Positions 1-8,649 of a stretch of 43,299 bases of DNA are shown one piece after another. The notes beneath the pieces are model-generated. The model saw only the letters and a list, made by a program, of their open reading frames with translations. It ran no database searches and was not told the DNA's origin. Numbering within the stretch: position 1 is the stretch's first letter; each line of letters opens with the position of its first letter. This stretch comes from Caulochytrium protostelioides. Its lineage: Eukaryota; Chytridiomycota; Caulochytriomycetes; Caulochytriales; Caulochytriaceae. The translations under genes were made by a program, and so were the position numbers. The stretch spans positions 1 through 43,299 of the forward strand of contig ML014269.1 of NCBI GenBank assembly GCA_003615045.1, given 5' to 3'.

Positions 1-1026
1 GATGAGCGGAGGCGATGCCGTGCCCACGAGTCGCGTCTGTTACCCTCCTTCCAGCCAGGGGGGCCGCGGGCGCTGTGGGACCGAACCAAGATCTTTATGG
101 TCATGGAGCGGTCCGACGGCAAGGTCATCAACTGGAAGCTGACCCGAAAGCAATACTATGTGAAAGCCGGCATGAAAGCCGCCCATTAGCAGTCAGAGGC
201 GCGGCAGCGCCATTTGAAAGAGCCGCTGCAGCAGCTGGCAGCGGCGAGCTCCAAGGGCACAGCGCTCGACGCGCACCACCGCTTCCTGGAAGTGTGGCTT
301 GCCACGTATGAGCTGTGGGCCGAGTTCCTGAAGTCGCGCTGGGCGCGCCAGCGCCTAGGGTTGAATAGCGGCAAGCAGCGCGTGTTTGCCAAGTTCATGA
401 ACCGCGTCGCCAACGGGGCAGCTGCAGCGATGGCGCCCGTCGTCGCTGAAGTGGTGATCGCCTATGGGGCCTCCAAGTTTGCCCCCGGCGGCAAGAGCGA
501 GATCTCGGTTCCAACCGCTCGCGCGTACAAGGCATGCGCTGAGCACTTCCGCACGGTCGACGAGTTCCGGACGACCCAGGTGCATGCCGAGACGAACGAT
601 ATCCTGACCAAGGTGAAAAGCCGGGACCCGAAGGCCATGCCGATCTCTCGCGCCTCCTGGGCGAGCGTTGCCCAAACGGCGCCTGCGGCCGTCCACCCGG
701 TCCGCATGCGTGGGGCGAGCGCTCGCTCGACGGCGCCGACGCGGGTCAACCCGCCCCGCGGTGCTCTACTCGCGTATATGTCCAGACGAAAGTGACCCTG
801 AAACCCGGTCCACACCGGCGCCAGGGAACCATGGTTCGTGGCTTGCTGGTGGTATGAAGCCACCAACGGCAATGAAGCCACCCACAGCATGTTGGTGAAC
901 CGCCACCTCAATGCCGCGTTGAACATCCGACGCTGCCTGGCCTTATCGGACAGACCGATAGCGCTGTGCCGCCACCCGGAGCCAACCAGGTGGCAGCACG
1001 TGGTCGGCAAAGTCATTCGACACTGA
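1..1026 (+). pseudogene. Fanzor (eukaryotic TnpB-like nuclease) relic, C-terminal part
   Basis: One reading frame can be followed from base 1 to the stop at 1026, interrupted by in-frame stops at 187, 793 and 799. Its longest open stretch is 214-795. Recognisable Fanzor blocks come in order: WKLTRKQYYVKAGM (about 137-178), the helical WARQRLGLNSGKQRV block (about 340-390), YGASKFAPGG (about 463-492), the RuvC-II block VDEFRTTQVHAETNDIL (about 556-606) and the RuvC-III block LVNRHLNAALNIRRC (about 892-936). Family knowledge: Fanzors are RNA-guided DNA endonucleases related to transposon TnpB and are common in chytrids. The third catalytic Asp, normally in NRDxNAA, reads His here, and the zinc-finger cysteines cannot be made out. 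The N-terminus lies beyond the window. The long conserved frame suggests a fairly young, inactive copy. A working host-domesticated gene is unlikely given the stops. Confidence 0.75.
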
Positions 1027-1042
1027 ACCGAATGCGCGTCTG

Positions 1043-1094
1043 CCTCGGATGGACCCCTGGGGGGCACCACCGAGGGCATGGTGTGCGCTTTGGG
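1043..1094 (+). other. Hairpin and CGCTTTGGG motif behind the left Fanzor relic
   Basis: Seventeen bases after the relic's stop codon, CCTCGG (1043-1048) can pair with CCGAGG (1070-1075), TGG (1050-1052) with CCA (1067-1069), and CCCC (1054-1057) with GGGG (1061-1064) around a 3-base loop. The 9-mer CGCTTTGGG follows at 1086-1094 and recurs behind the second Fanzor fragment at 41501-41509. TnpB and Fanzor guide RNAs usually lie at or just past the 3' end of the nuclease gene, so this could be the fossil of such an RNA or of the element end. That reading is inference. Confidence 0.4.
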
Positions 1095-1166
1095 TCAATA
1101 GATGGACGACCGCGTTAAACTCAATATATTTCGTATTGTATTGTAAATAAAAAGCAACATAACTAT

Positions 1167-1181
1167 ATGAGCGACGCTCAT
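1167..1181. repeat. 15-bp palindrome
   Basis: The sequence ATGAGCGACGCTCAT is a perfect 7-bp inverted repeat around a single A. It lies between the Fanzor relic and the 3' end of INTS7, next to an A/T-rich stretch (about 1117-1168). It could be an element end or a chance palindrome. Confidence 0.3.
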
Positions 1182-1272
1182 GTGATCGTAAACACCAGCG
1201 ATACCAAAAAGCGCGCGAGCGTAAATACCACCACCTGCTGCCTTAGCGGACTAGCTGGCCACGGCTGCGTAC

Positions 1273-3666
1273 TCAGTGCAATAAAAAGCACAAGGGAAGG
1301 GGCGGAAGACTTTGAAAAGCATGTACCACACGGTGCACCAAGGACGTCTCCGGCTTCCGTGATGCGGCCGATAGAGACGGTGAACCCCTTTCAGGCGCCA
1401 AGTATACGACCCGTTGCTGGAGCGCAGCAGCGAAGTCGGCAGCCGTGGTGGCCCACCATGTGCACAGCGCCTGGTCGGAAGCATGATCGAAGGGCGGCAG
1501 CGTCCCCATCTCGCGGTACTGCGCCGAAAGTGCTTGAAAAGCCGCGATGAGACCATTCATGCGCTGTGTCATGCTGTGCCAAGTGACTCGCTGAACGCTA
1601 CTCATGCTGTGAACATTCACACAGGGCAACCGCAGCGCTGCCATAGCCGTCGTGAAAAGATCGCGGCGGGCCACAAGCCATGCTATGGCCACGGGGGTGT
1701 CACCAGACCCGCTTATACGGTCATCACATCGCCGCAGGTGCGGGCTTCGGGGTTTGGGGGCAACGCGACTAGAAGCGACCGATGCGCTCGAAATGGCGTG
1801 CGCCCAAGGTGCAAGCACTTCCAAATCAACAGCGGTCAGCACATCCGGGTTGGCGGCCCAATAACTGAGGTCCGATGCAGCCTCGTGACGCAATAGCTGT
1901 TCGAGCGCCTCTTCGGCACAGCAGACATGGCGGAGGCAAGACATCCAGTCGTGTGACCAGTCGCTGGACAGCGCCGGAACCACATCGTTGGCGACGAGTG
2001 CTGTGACCAGTGCAAAGTGCCGATCGGCTAAAAGCCGCGGAATCATCTGATAGACGTGCCACGCGACGAAGGCGTCGCTCGATGCCCGTTCTTTCCATAA
2101 AGCGACACTACGCGCTGCCCGTTGAAAAAAGACATCGTGCTGGTCGGGAGGAGGCGGGCGCTCGCTCGACGTATAAACCAAGGAGCGTGTCAAGTGCGAT
2201 GCCACGTCGGGATCCAGGTCTGGCACGCGTTTCGCAAGGTCCAAGCCCGAAAAGACCGGGTCGCTCACCACCTCGTGCACCCGCCAAAGGGCGCGGAGAC
2301 GTCGGCATGACACGGATGTCGAAAAGGCGGCATCCGTCTGGCCGAGTCGCACGAGAAAGAACATGGGATGCGCGGACTTGACGGTCAGCTCGAACAGCAG
2401 CGCTTCCCAGGTCGCCACATCGGGCGGAGCCTTGACGGCCCTGATCAGCTGAATCAATCGCGCGGCGAATTGAGCCCGATCGGGCGGCTCGGCGGCCACG
2501 AACCCACGATCGTCGCCGGGGGGCGAAGCGGAGGGGCGCTCATCACGATCGGATGGCCCCGCGGTTCCCGTTGTCGTTGGATCACGCGAACGAGGCGAAT
2601 CGGCGGCGCCGACATACACGAGGAGCACGTCACGTGAGACCCAATAGACTCGGTCACAGAGGGCTTTCGTATCAGCGATGTAGTGCGCCTGGATCCGTCC
2701 GCAAGCAACGAGGGGAGGAACCCACCGCAGAAGCAGTTCAAGCGTGCGAACGCCATTCCAGGTCGGGCCGATCTGCCGGCTCAGCCAATCAAAGAGGTCG
2801 GGCCAATCGGCGCGATCGAACCACGCGGGCTGGAAGTGCGGACTTGCAGCCAACAGCGTTTCCGCTGCTGCACGGCGATACAAACCTCGAGCCCGTCGCA
2901 GAAAAACAACGAGCGAAGCCATCCGCTCAGCAGAGCATGCGCTCGGCGACGCCATGAAATGAACGCGCAGCTGTTCCAGCCGTTGGCGCTGCGTGGGACC
3001 GTCGGGCGCATCGGCACCGCGTCGTCGCTGAGGGCATCCCCGTGCGGTGAGGATACGGTGACCGTCGCGGAGCATGGGAACGGCAGCGCTCTGGTCGGCC
3101 ACCGAATCGGCTTGAAACCGATCCCCAATGGCTGGCGAGGATGCAGTGGTGGACGTTGCCCCAGACGACCGCTGACGAGTGGGGTGGACCGCCGCTTGCC
3201 GCTCTAAAGCGGACGTGGAAGCGCGCGCCGCTCGCGTCCATGTTTGAATATCACGCAATGAAGGCGCGAGTGACATGCGCTTTAGTGGCGCAGCAAGCAT
3301 CTGAAGTGCTTGAAGCGTCAGCGCTCTTGCCCACACATCGTTCGACGTCAGCACGCGACCCAGTCTGTCGACGCTGGCTTCCATATGCACGGGCTCCAGC
3401 GACTCGAACTGCGCGATGTGGCGATGAATGACGCCGAGAAGAAGACGGCGTGACGGATTGTCGAGTGCCTCCCACAAATCGGCCAGCTTCAGCAGCGCGA
3501 CGCGGCGCGAGGCTGGTGAGAAACGCGGATCGGCCAAGAAGTCGGAAAGCTGAAGCAGCGCGTACTCGCGGGCGGCCGCATCAGGCGACAAGATGCGCTG
3601 ATTCAAATCCAGCAGCTCATCGAAGCCGCTGTCACCATGACGATTTTCATGGGAAATGCTCTCCAT
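1273..3666 (-). CDS. INTS7: Integrator complex subunit 7
   Basis: A 797-residue protein with an ATG at 3664-3666 and TGA at 1273-1275. The N-terminal 130 residues align by eye with animal INTS7: a helical HEAT-like block in which LLKLADLWEALDNPSRRLLL matches human FLKLADVF...NFLRLCVL, followed by SNDVWARALTLQALQML matching human SNDPVARAITLRMLGSL. Near residue 540 a second match, DAFVAWHVYQMIPRLLAD and then HDWMSCLRHV, parallels the human region ending in FWLNSLKEFSHAEQCL. Family knowledge: Integrator is the nuclear complex that cleaves snRNA 3' ends and attenuates paused Pol II, and INTS7 is a scaffold subunit. Residues about 150-220 are low-complexity and could include a family-specific insertion. 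Human INTS7 is about 960 residues, so the C-terminus here is shorter. Integrator is absent from yeasts, so its presence in a fungus is notable. Confidence 0.72.
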   Translation of the reverse strand: MESISHENRHGDSGFDELLDLNQRILSPDAAAREYALLQLSDFLADPRFSPASRRVALLKLADLWEALDNPSRRLLLGVIHRHIAQFESLEPVHMEASVDRLGRVLTSNDVWARALTLQALQMLAAPLKRMSLAPSLRDIQTWTRAARASTSALERQAAVHPTRQRSSGATSTTASSPAIGDRFQADSVADQSAAVPMLRDGHRILTARGCPQRRRGADAPDGPTQRQRLEQLRVHFMASPSACSAERMASLVVFLRRARGLYRRAAAETLLAASPHFQPAWFDRADWPDLFDWLSRQIGPTWNGVRTLELLLRWVPPLVACGRIQAHYIADTKALCDRVYWVSRDVLLVYVGAADSPRSRDPTTTGTAGPSDRDERPSASPPGDDRGFVAAEPPDRAQFAARLIQLIRAVKAPPDVATWEALLFELTVKSAHPMFFLVRLGQTDAAFSTSVSCRRLRALWRVHEVVSDPVFSGLDLAKRVPDLDPDVASHLTRSLVYTSSERPPPPDQHDVFFQRAARSVALWKERASSDAFVAWHVYQMIPRLLADRHFALVTALVANDVVPALSSDWSHDWMSCLRHVCCAEEALEQLLRHEAASDLSYWAANPDVLTAVDLEVLAPWAHAISSASVASSRVAPKPRSPHLRRCDDRISGSGDTPVAIAWLVARRDLFTTAMAALRLPCVNVHSMSSVQRVTWHSMTQRMNGLIAAFQALSAQYREMGTLPPFDHASDQALCTWWATTAADFAAALQQRVVYLAPERGSPSLSAASRKPETSLVHRVVHAFQSLPPLPLCFLLH

Positions 3667-4290
3667 CTTGGATGCCCAGACACCGGAGCAACCGGTGTCC
3701 AGCGGGGAGGCGCATCAGCGTGCGACGACCGTGGCAGCACCGTGCATCGTCTGAGCAATGCCAATACACCAGCCGCTATTTCTACGACACTGACGCGTAT
3801 GTCTAGAACCAAATCCAGGTAAGGAAGAAAATAGGAGAACGAAAGCGCGTTGGCCGGCGCAAAAGGGTCAAAGGGTCACCGGTCACACGCCGTGCTCCAC
3901 CTAGACATAGTCATTCACTTGGATGGTGTCTCTGAACCCCAGGTGACGCGAGTCGAAGATCGCGTGCGACGATTTGTCGGTTGCTGTTGTATGACTATAA
4001 GCTCTCCCGTGGGACAGCCCAACACCAACACCACCCATTCTTGCACCCCAGGGGGTCCCCCTTCAGGAGGGGGATGCTTCGGCCAAGGATACGCCTGCCG
4101 ACCACAGGCTGCAACCAGGCTTGCCCCCGGGGAGGATGCGGCACCACCCACCACGTCGTGGTGGACCTGGCCGCGCCGCATCGGATCTGGTTCAGAGCGG
4201 CCTTGACGTCGCGTTGCCCGGACAGCCGGAGGGCACCGGCCTGGCGGCGCCATCGGGCACCCTCCCTACGCGCTGGCTATCGCGCGGTAC

Positions 4291-4436
4291 CGGATGTCCT
4301 GGCGGGTCACCGCGTCGGAGAACGGATGTCCTGGCTGGTCACCGCGTTAGAGAACGGATGTCCTGGCTGGTCACCGCGTTAGAGAACGGATGTTCTGGCT
4401 GATCACCGCGTCGAATACGGATGTTCTGGCTCGCTT
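4291..4436. repeat. 32-bp minisatellite, about 4.6 copies
   Basis: Copies start at 4291, 4323, 4355 and 4387, with a partial fifth copy at 4418. The first three are exactly 32 bases long and the fourth is 31. The unit begins CGGATGTCCTGGCTGGTCAC. The second and third copies are identical, while the outer copies carry a few substitutions, as in a small array renewed from its centre. There are no spacers, so it is not a CRISPR array. Confidence 0.85.
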
Positions 4437-4677
4437 CCCAGTCCTGCCCGTGGCGCGGCGCCGTCGCCGTCGGCTGGCAAGGAGGCCCTGGATGGCCGCC
4501 CAACGGCTTTACGAAGCGCCCGGCAGCGGGTGGGATCGGGCGGAAGGGGGCTCGGTGGCGCAGCAGCCACCGAGGCTGCAAAACGACGGCTTACGGCTTC
4601 CGTGAAGACAGCGGCGCCGTCGTGGCGTCCGCCATCGCCCTCGGAATACGGCCTCACCCGGCCGGAAGTAAGCCTTT

Positions 4678-4698
4678 TTCACGCGGTTGAGCGTGACG
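4678..4698. repeat. Dispersed 21-bp palindromic motif, copy 1
   Basis: TTCACGCGGTTGAGCGTGACG matches the motif at 42891-42911 in 20 of 21 positions. Its arms, TCACGC and GCGTGA, are complementary around a short loop. Both copies are followed, after different distances, by A/T-rich sequence containing ACATAT. A remnant of a small inverted-repeat transposon is possible, but two copies cannot prove it. Confidence 0.45.
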
Positions 4699-4735
4699 CC
4701 AGAATAGCCTACATATAGATATATATATTTTTTCT

Positions 4736-7297
4736 TTATCGAATGACACAGCGCGTGTTGGGGAAAAGCTGATCGGGGTGCGTCAGCGCACCCAAGGCGC
4801 GCCGGAGGCGCCGGGTCATAAACGTGATTCCCACGCCGAAGCTGGCGTTCATCCAGCCAAAGCCTTCCTTCACGACGAAGTGGAAATCGGCGCCGACGTT
4901 GCCATATTCGACGTTGACTTTGTGCGTCATGTCGACCACATCGAACTTTTCGGGGACGACGCCGTTGAAGTCGACGAAACTCTTCGTGATGGTGTACAGC
5001 CAGCGGTATGCCACGCGGCGCGCCTCATCGACAAATCCGTATTTCTTGAGCGCGGGCCAGGCCAACATTTGGTGGGGCGCCCAGCCGTAGGGGTAGTCCC
5101 ACTGCCGGTTCGGGCGGTCGAGCCCGATGCGGCCGCGCGATGCTTCGGTGCCGGAGACCAGCCCCCCTTCGGCCTCAAAGAGACGCAAGGCGACGGGAAC
5201 CATCTCGGCCGCTTGCTCGGGAGTCGCCAGGCCGGCCCACATCGCCCACAGGGTCGTCACGGTCTCATAGACGCTCTGGCGCTGGCTCGTGCAGTCGTAG
5301 TCAAAGTACAGCGACCGTTCCGGATTCCACAGGTATTGCTGGACGAGATGCTGCGTCCGCACCGACAGCTCGCGGAAGAGCTTTGTGGGGAAGAAGATCA
5401 GGAAGGTCGTGCTGCCGGCCGCCGGGGGCAGGTACACGGGCAGGTTCGTGGACATGCCCGAGACCGTGTTGTGCGGCCAGCTGGGGGGCATAGCTCCGCC
5501 GCGGCACCACCCTTCGTACTCGCCGTCGAGCTCGTCGTCCAGAATGATGAGGCCCTTGGCCCAGAGGCAGTCCCACAGCCCGCCGCCCCATCCGATCATG
5601 TGCTCGGGACCGCCCTGGTCGACCATGATCTGATACCAGTCGCGGAAGCCGCGAAGGAACAGGTCGTCGGGCCCGCACCGGCATCGGACAGGAATCCAGT
5701 CGCCGAAATTGTCCGTCGCGAGCTCCGCCAGGTCGGTCTCATACTTGTACACCAGAGCGTTCAAGTCGATGGTCGCCAGCGACGCGCAGCGGCCTTCAAA
5801 ACGGTACGTCGTGTCGTGTCCACTCTCACGGACAGCCCGGTCGTGGACAAAGTACATGTCCAGCTCCGGCTCGTGGATCGTGTCGTTGGCATACTTTTCC
5901 TTGTACTCTTCGACATCCATGCCGAGCTTCTTGGCGTATGGCTCGAGGATGTGGTTGAAATGGGTCGACTCGGTTTCGGGGGGCATGCCGATCCCCTCCG
6001 GATAGTATTTCGAGAGCCCGATGGGGTCCAGCCGAGGCTTGGAGAGCCACACGCTCAGCAGCTCTTTCACACACGCCCGCACGCCTTGGTAGAGCCAGGT
6101 CTTGGCCCGGACGCGGCCCCAGTCGGCCTTTTCACACAGCAGCTGCGCTACCTGAATGATCATGTCCGACAGGAACGGCGGCTGCGTCCGCGTGAGGTAG
6201 TAGGAACGGTTCGCGTTGAGGATTTTGCCATAGTGCTCGATCTGGTAATTGAAGTTCTCGACCATCCCTCGCGCGAGCTCGACGCGGCCGTCCACCAGCA
6301 GCCCCAAGCTTTCGAAATAGCTGTCCCAGCCATACATCTCGTTGAAGCGGCCGCCGGGCACGACGAACGGGGCGCCGCGAACGGTGATGGCGCCGGTCGC
6401 CGGGTCAGCGATGCGGCGCAGCGCCAGGGAGAGAATCCCCGGATGCCGGTTGATGGACTTCACGTACGTCGCCGTAATCACCTCCGGCAGGCGCTCGACC
6501 TGGAGGTCCAGATGCGGCAGCTGCTTGGCCACCTGCTGGTAGTAGTGGAGGGCCTCGTGGTCATGGAAGGGCACAAAGATGCGCGGCCGTTGGTCGGGAT
6601 TGCGGTTCTTGGGGTCGACCGTTATGATTTCGATGCCGTCGGCGTCCACGCGGCGCGTCAGGCCGTCCCAGAAATGAAACTTGATCAAGCGCTGCAGACG
6701 CTCCAGCGGGTTCTCGGCGAGCCGGTCTTCGTCCAGCACGATAAACTTGCGGCCATACTCCGAGGCCCACGCCAGCTCCTGGAGAAGGTTTGACAACATG
6801 TACGTGCCGCGGATCTCATACTTCCGGTAGCCGCCCGAGTTGGCGCTGCCGAGTTGAAACGATTTAGGGCCGGCGTCGTGGATGGTGATCTGGAAATCGC
6901 CGTCCGTGTCCTCTTGCTCGAGAATCTGCCGCTGGGTCTCCTCCACATCGATCAGATACTTGCGCGGCTGCGCGAGCGACTTTTCGTCGTGGGAGCCGCG
7001 GCGCCGCTGCTTCGGCGTTTCTTCGGGGATGTCGCTCTCGTGCACCGCGAAGCGGGCCAGACCCGACGACAGCTTGGCGGCCGACTGCGAGAGCGTGCGG
7101 TTGCGCGAGAGAAACAGGCCGTTCTCGTCGCCGAGGCCGTGCGCATGGCGGTGGTCATTGTCGAAGTAGTTCAGTTCGTCTTCCGGTACAAACCGCTGCT
7201 TGCGGGGGGCCGGGGGCGTTGAAAAGGTCGGATGCGTGCTTGACCAATCGCCGAACGCATCCGCCGGGAGCTTCGGCCTTCGCTGGTCCTTCTCCAT
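4736..7297 (-). CDS. NTH1: Neutral (cytosolic) trehalase, calcium- and PKA-type
   Basis: Hydrolyses cytosolic trehalose to two glucose molecules (GH37). The start chosen is the ATG at 7295-7297, which gives 853 residues. The open frame continues upstream only through the (GATGC)n repeat, which would encode a meaningless repeated tract. Visible parts: RTLS (Ser70) and RRRGS (Ser102), PKA-type sites like those used for 14-3-3 binding in yeast Nth1; a calcium-binding loop DTDGDFQITIHD (residues 130-141); trehalase signature 1, PGGRFNEMYGWDSYF (about 314-329); signature 2, QWDYPYGWAPHQ (about 731-742); and a glycine-rich GFGWMNASFGVG end. Length is slightly above the roughly 750 of yeasts. All hallmark motifs are intact. 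Acid trehalase is excluded because that family (GH65) lacks these motifs and this one has no signal peptide. Confidence 0.95.
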   Translation of the reverse strand: MEKDQRRPKLPADAFGDWSSTHPTFSTPPAPRKQRFVPEDELNYFDNDHRHAHGLGDENGLFLSRNRTLSQSAAKLSSGLARFAVHESDIPEETPKQRRRGSHDEKSLAQPRKYLIDVEETQRQILEQEDTDGDFQITIHDAGPKSFQLGSANSGGYRKYEIRGTYMLSNLLQELAWASEYGRKFIVLDEDRLAENPLERLQRLIKFHFWDGLTRRVDADGIEIITVDPKNRNPDQRPRIFVPFHDHEALHYYQQVAKQLPHLDLQVERLPEVITATYVKSINRHPGILSLALRRIADPATGAITVRGAPFVVPGGRFNEMYGWDSYFESLGLLVDGRVELARGMVENFNYQIEHYGKILNANRSYYLTRTQPPFLSDMIIQVAQLLCEKADWGRVRAKTWLYQGVRACVKELLSVWLSKPRLDPIGLSKYYPEGIGMPPETESTHFNHILEPYAKKLGMDVEEYKEKYANDTIHEPELDMYFVHDRAVRESGHDTTYRFEGRCASLATIDLNALVYKYETDLAELATDNFGDWIPVRCRCGPDDLFLRGFRDWYQIMVDQGGPEHMIGWGGGLWDCLWAKGLIILDDELDGEYEGWCRGGAMPPSWPHNTVSGMSTNLPVYLPPAAGSTTFLIFFPTKLFRELSVRTQHLVQQYLWNPERSLYFDYDCTSQRQSVYETVTTLWAMWAGLATPEQAAEMVPVALRLFEAEGGLVSGTEASRGRIGLDRPNRQWDYPYGWAPHQMLAWPALKKYGFVDEARRVAYRWLYTITKSFVDFNGVVPEKFDVVDMTHKVNVEYGNVGADFHFVVKEGFGWMNASFGVGITFMTRRLRRALGALTHPDQLFPNTRCVIR

Positions 7298-7348
7298 GAC
7301 GAGATGATCGAACGAAAACGAAAAAAAGGGGGGGAGGAGGAGGGTGAA

Positions 7349-7440
7349 ATGCGATGCGATGCGATGCGATGCGATGCGATGCGATGCGATGCAGTATAAT
7401 GCGATGCGATGCGATACAGTATGTTGCGATGCGATGCGCC
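7349..7440. repeat. (ATGCG)n pentanucleotide array, trehalase 5' region
   Basis: A clean run of GCGAT units to about 7391 is followed by interrupted units (GCAGTATAATGCGATGCG and similar) up to 7440. It starts about 50 bases upstream of the trehalase ATG, so it probably lies in its 5' leader or promoter. Confidence 0.9.
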
Positions 7441-8489
7441 TGGCAAGGTGAGGCACGACAGCAGAAACCACGGAGAGATCGACGGAGGCGGGCGCGGAAA
7501 CGGCAGCGACGCGACGCGACGCGACACGTCACAGGACGAACGCGGAAATGACGATGTGCGCGCACGAGCGGGTGGGGGGCGCCCGATGGCCAGCCGCAGG
7601 TGATCCGAGCCGGGCGATGGCAATCGTGGCCGCGTGGCGGAGGCGATGGTTCGAGGGCGATGAGTCCCGAAGCGCGGGGCGCGTGCGTCACTGATCCGGA
7701 GTGCGCGAGCCTGGCAATCCCACCGCGGCGGCGATAGCGGCGGCGAGACCAATGCTAGCGGCGGGTCTTGAGCGCGGCCTGTCGGGAAGCGTTGGCTCGT
7801 GGGTGGCGCGAGAGTCCCGACGGCGTGACAGGACCGGGCGAGGGCCGCGCGAAGGGAAGGGCCGGATGGTGTGCAGGGCGGCTTGAGCGACAGAGAGCGA
7901 TCGAGCCATGCAAAGAGATCGAGCGATGCCAACGCCAAGCGAGGAGGGGTGATAGGAAGTGATGCGCTAAGCGTGTGAATGCGCGTCCAGGAAAGATGGA
8001 ACACGAGGGCGATCACCAGACCCTAGCGCTGCGCCGTGAGAGGGGACGCCCAAGAAGGGTAAGGAATGACGAGAGCCCGAGACGGCGCGTGGTCGGGGGT
8101 GTGTGAGTGGGTGTGAGTGCGAGCAAGCTAGCAAGCGAGAGCGCGGGTGACAGGGAGGCGACGGCCGCAACAACACCTCGCCTGGGCTGACGCGATCTTC
8201 GCCTGCCGCGACATCGCATCCTGTCGCGCGGCATGGGGTTGCATAGCGTCCGTGGATCTGCGTTGCGGCGCCGGCGTCTCCGTGGACGGCGTCCCCGCGC
8301 GTGTCGAGGCGAGGGCGTTCATGGTCGCGGCCGCCGTACCGCCCTGGCTCCCGCGGCGACGGGGCACGCCTCGCCGCGCCCGCTGCATGGTTCGTGCCGT
8401 CCGTGCCGAGCATGCCTGAAGGGAAAGCAACGCGCGGCCTGCTTCGGGCCACGACGATGCATCGCACCCGGACTTGCACGGCACTTGCC

Positions 8490-8536
8490 GGGGACTGCAC
8501 ATGCAGGGGACTGCACATGCAGGGGAGTGCACCGCA
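8490..8536. repeat. 16-bp tandem repeat, about 3 copies
   Basis: The unit GGGGACTGCACATGCA is repeated at 8490 and 8506, with a diverged third copy at 8522 that merges into the adjacent (CGCAT)n array. Confidence 0.75.
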
Positions 8537-8649
8537 TCGCATCGCATCGCATCGCATCGCATCGCATCGCATCGCATCGCACCGCATCGCATCGCACCGC
8601 ATCGCATCGCATCGCATCGCATCGCATCGCATCGCATCGCATCGCATCG
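8533..8649. repeat. (CGCAT)n pentanucleotide array
   Basis: About 23 units of CGCAT with a few CGCAC variants in the middle. On the opposite strand the unit reads ATGCG, identical to the array at 7349-7440 but in the opposite orientation. Because the unit is 5 bp, all three frames stay open through it, which creates false ORFs. Confidence 0.92.

Larger units (their letters stand above)
3667..4735. other. Intergenic spacer INTS7-trehalase
   Basis: About 1.07 kb between two minus-strand genes: the upstream region of INTS7 and the downstream region of trehalase. It holds a 32-bp minisatellite (4291-4436), a G/C-rich stretch (4440-4660), a 21-bp palindromic motif shared with position 42891, and an A/T-rich run (4711-4740) that overlaps the trehalase stop codon. 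I see no convincing gene. Confidence 0.6.

Noticed and set aside
1-1026. Prokaryotic TnpB insertion or contamination
   Set aside because: The block pattern (YGASKFAPGG, VDEFRTTQV) fits the eukaryotic Fanzor group better, and the adjoining genes are clearly eukaryotic.
3799-3824. ATG-led plus-strand mini-exon ending in a donor-like AG/GTAAGG
   Set aside because: The donor match is good, but no acceptor followed by a sensible reading frame could be found in the following 900 bases.
4291-4436. Possible CRISPR array
   Set aside because: The repeats are directly adjacent without spacers, and the setting is eukaryotic.
4778-6793. 671-codon plus-strand open frame opposite trehalase
   Set aside because: It is the antisense shadow of a strongly conserved gene. 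GC-rich codons leave few stops on the other strand, and the translation matches no family.
7298-7471. Extended N-terminus of trehalase through the (GATGC)n repeat
   Set aside because: A 5-bp repeat keeps every frame open. The extension is a repeated Ile-Ala-Ser-His tract with no relation to trehalases, and a good ATG with a typical start follows.
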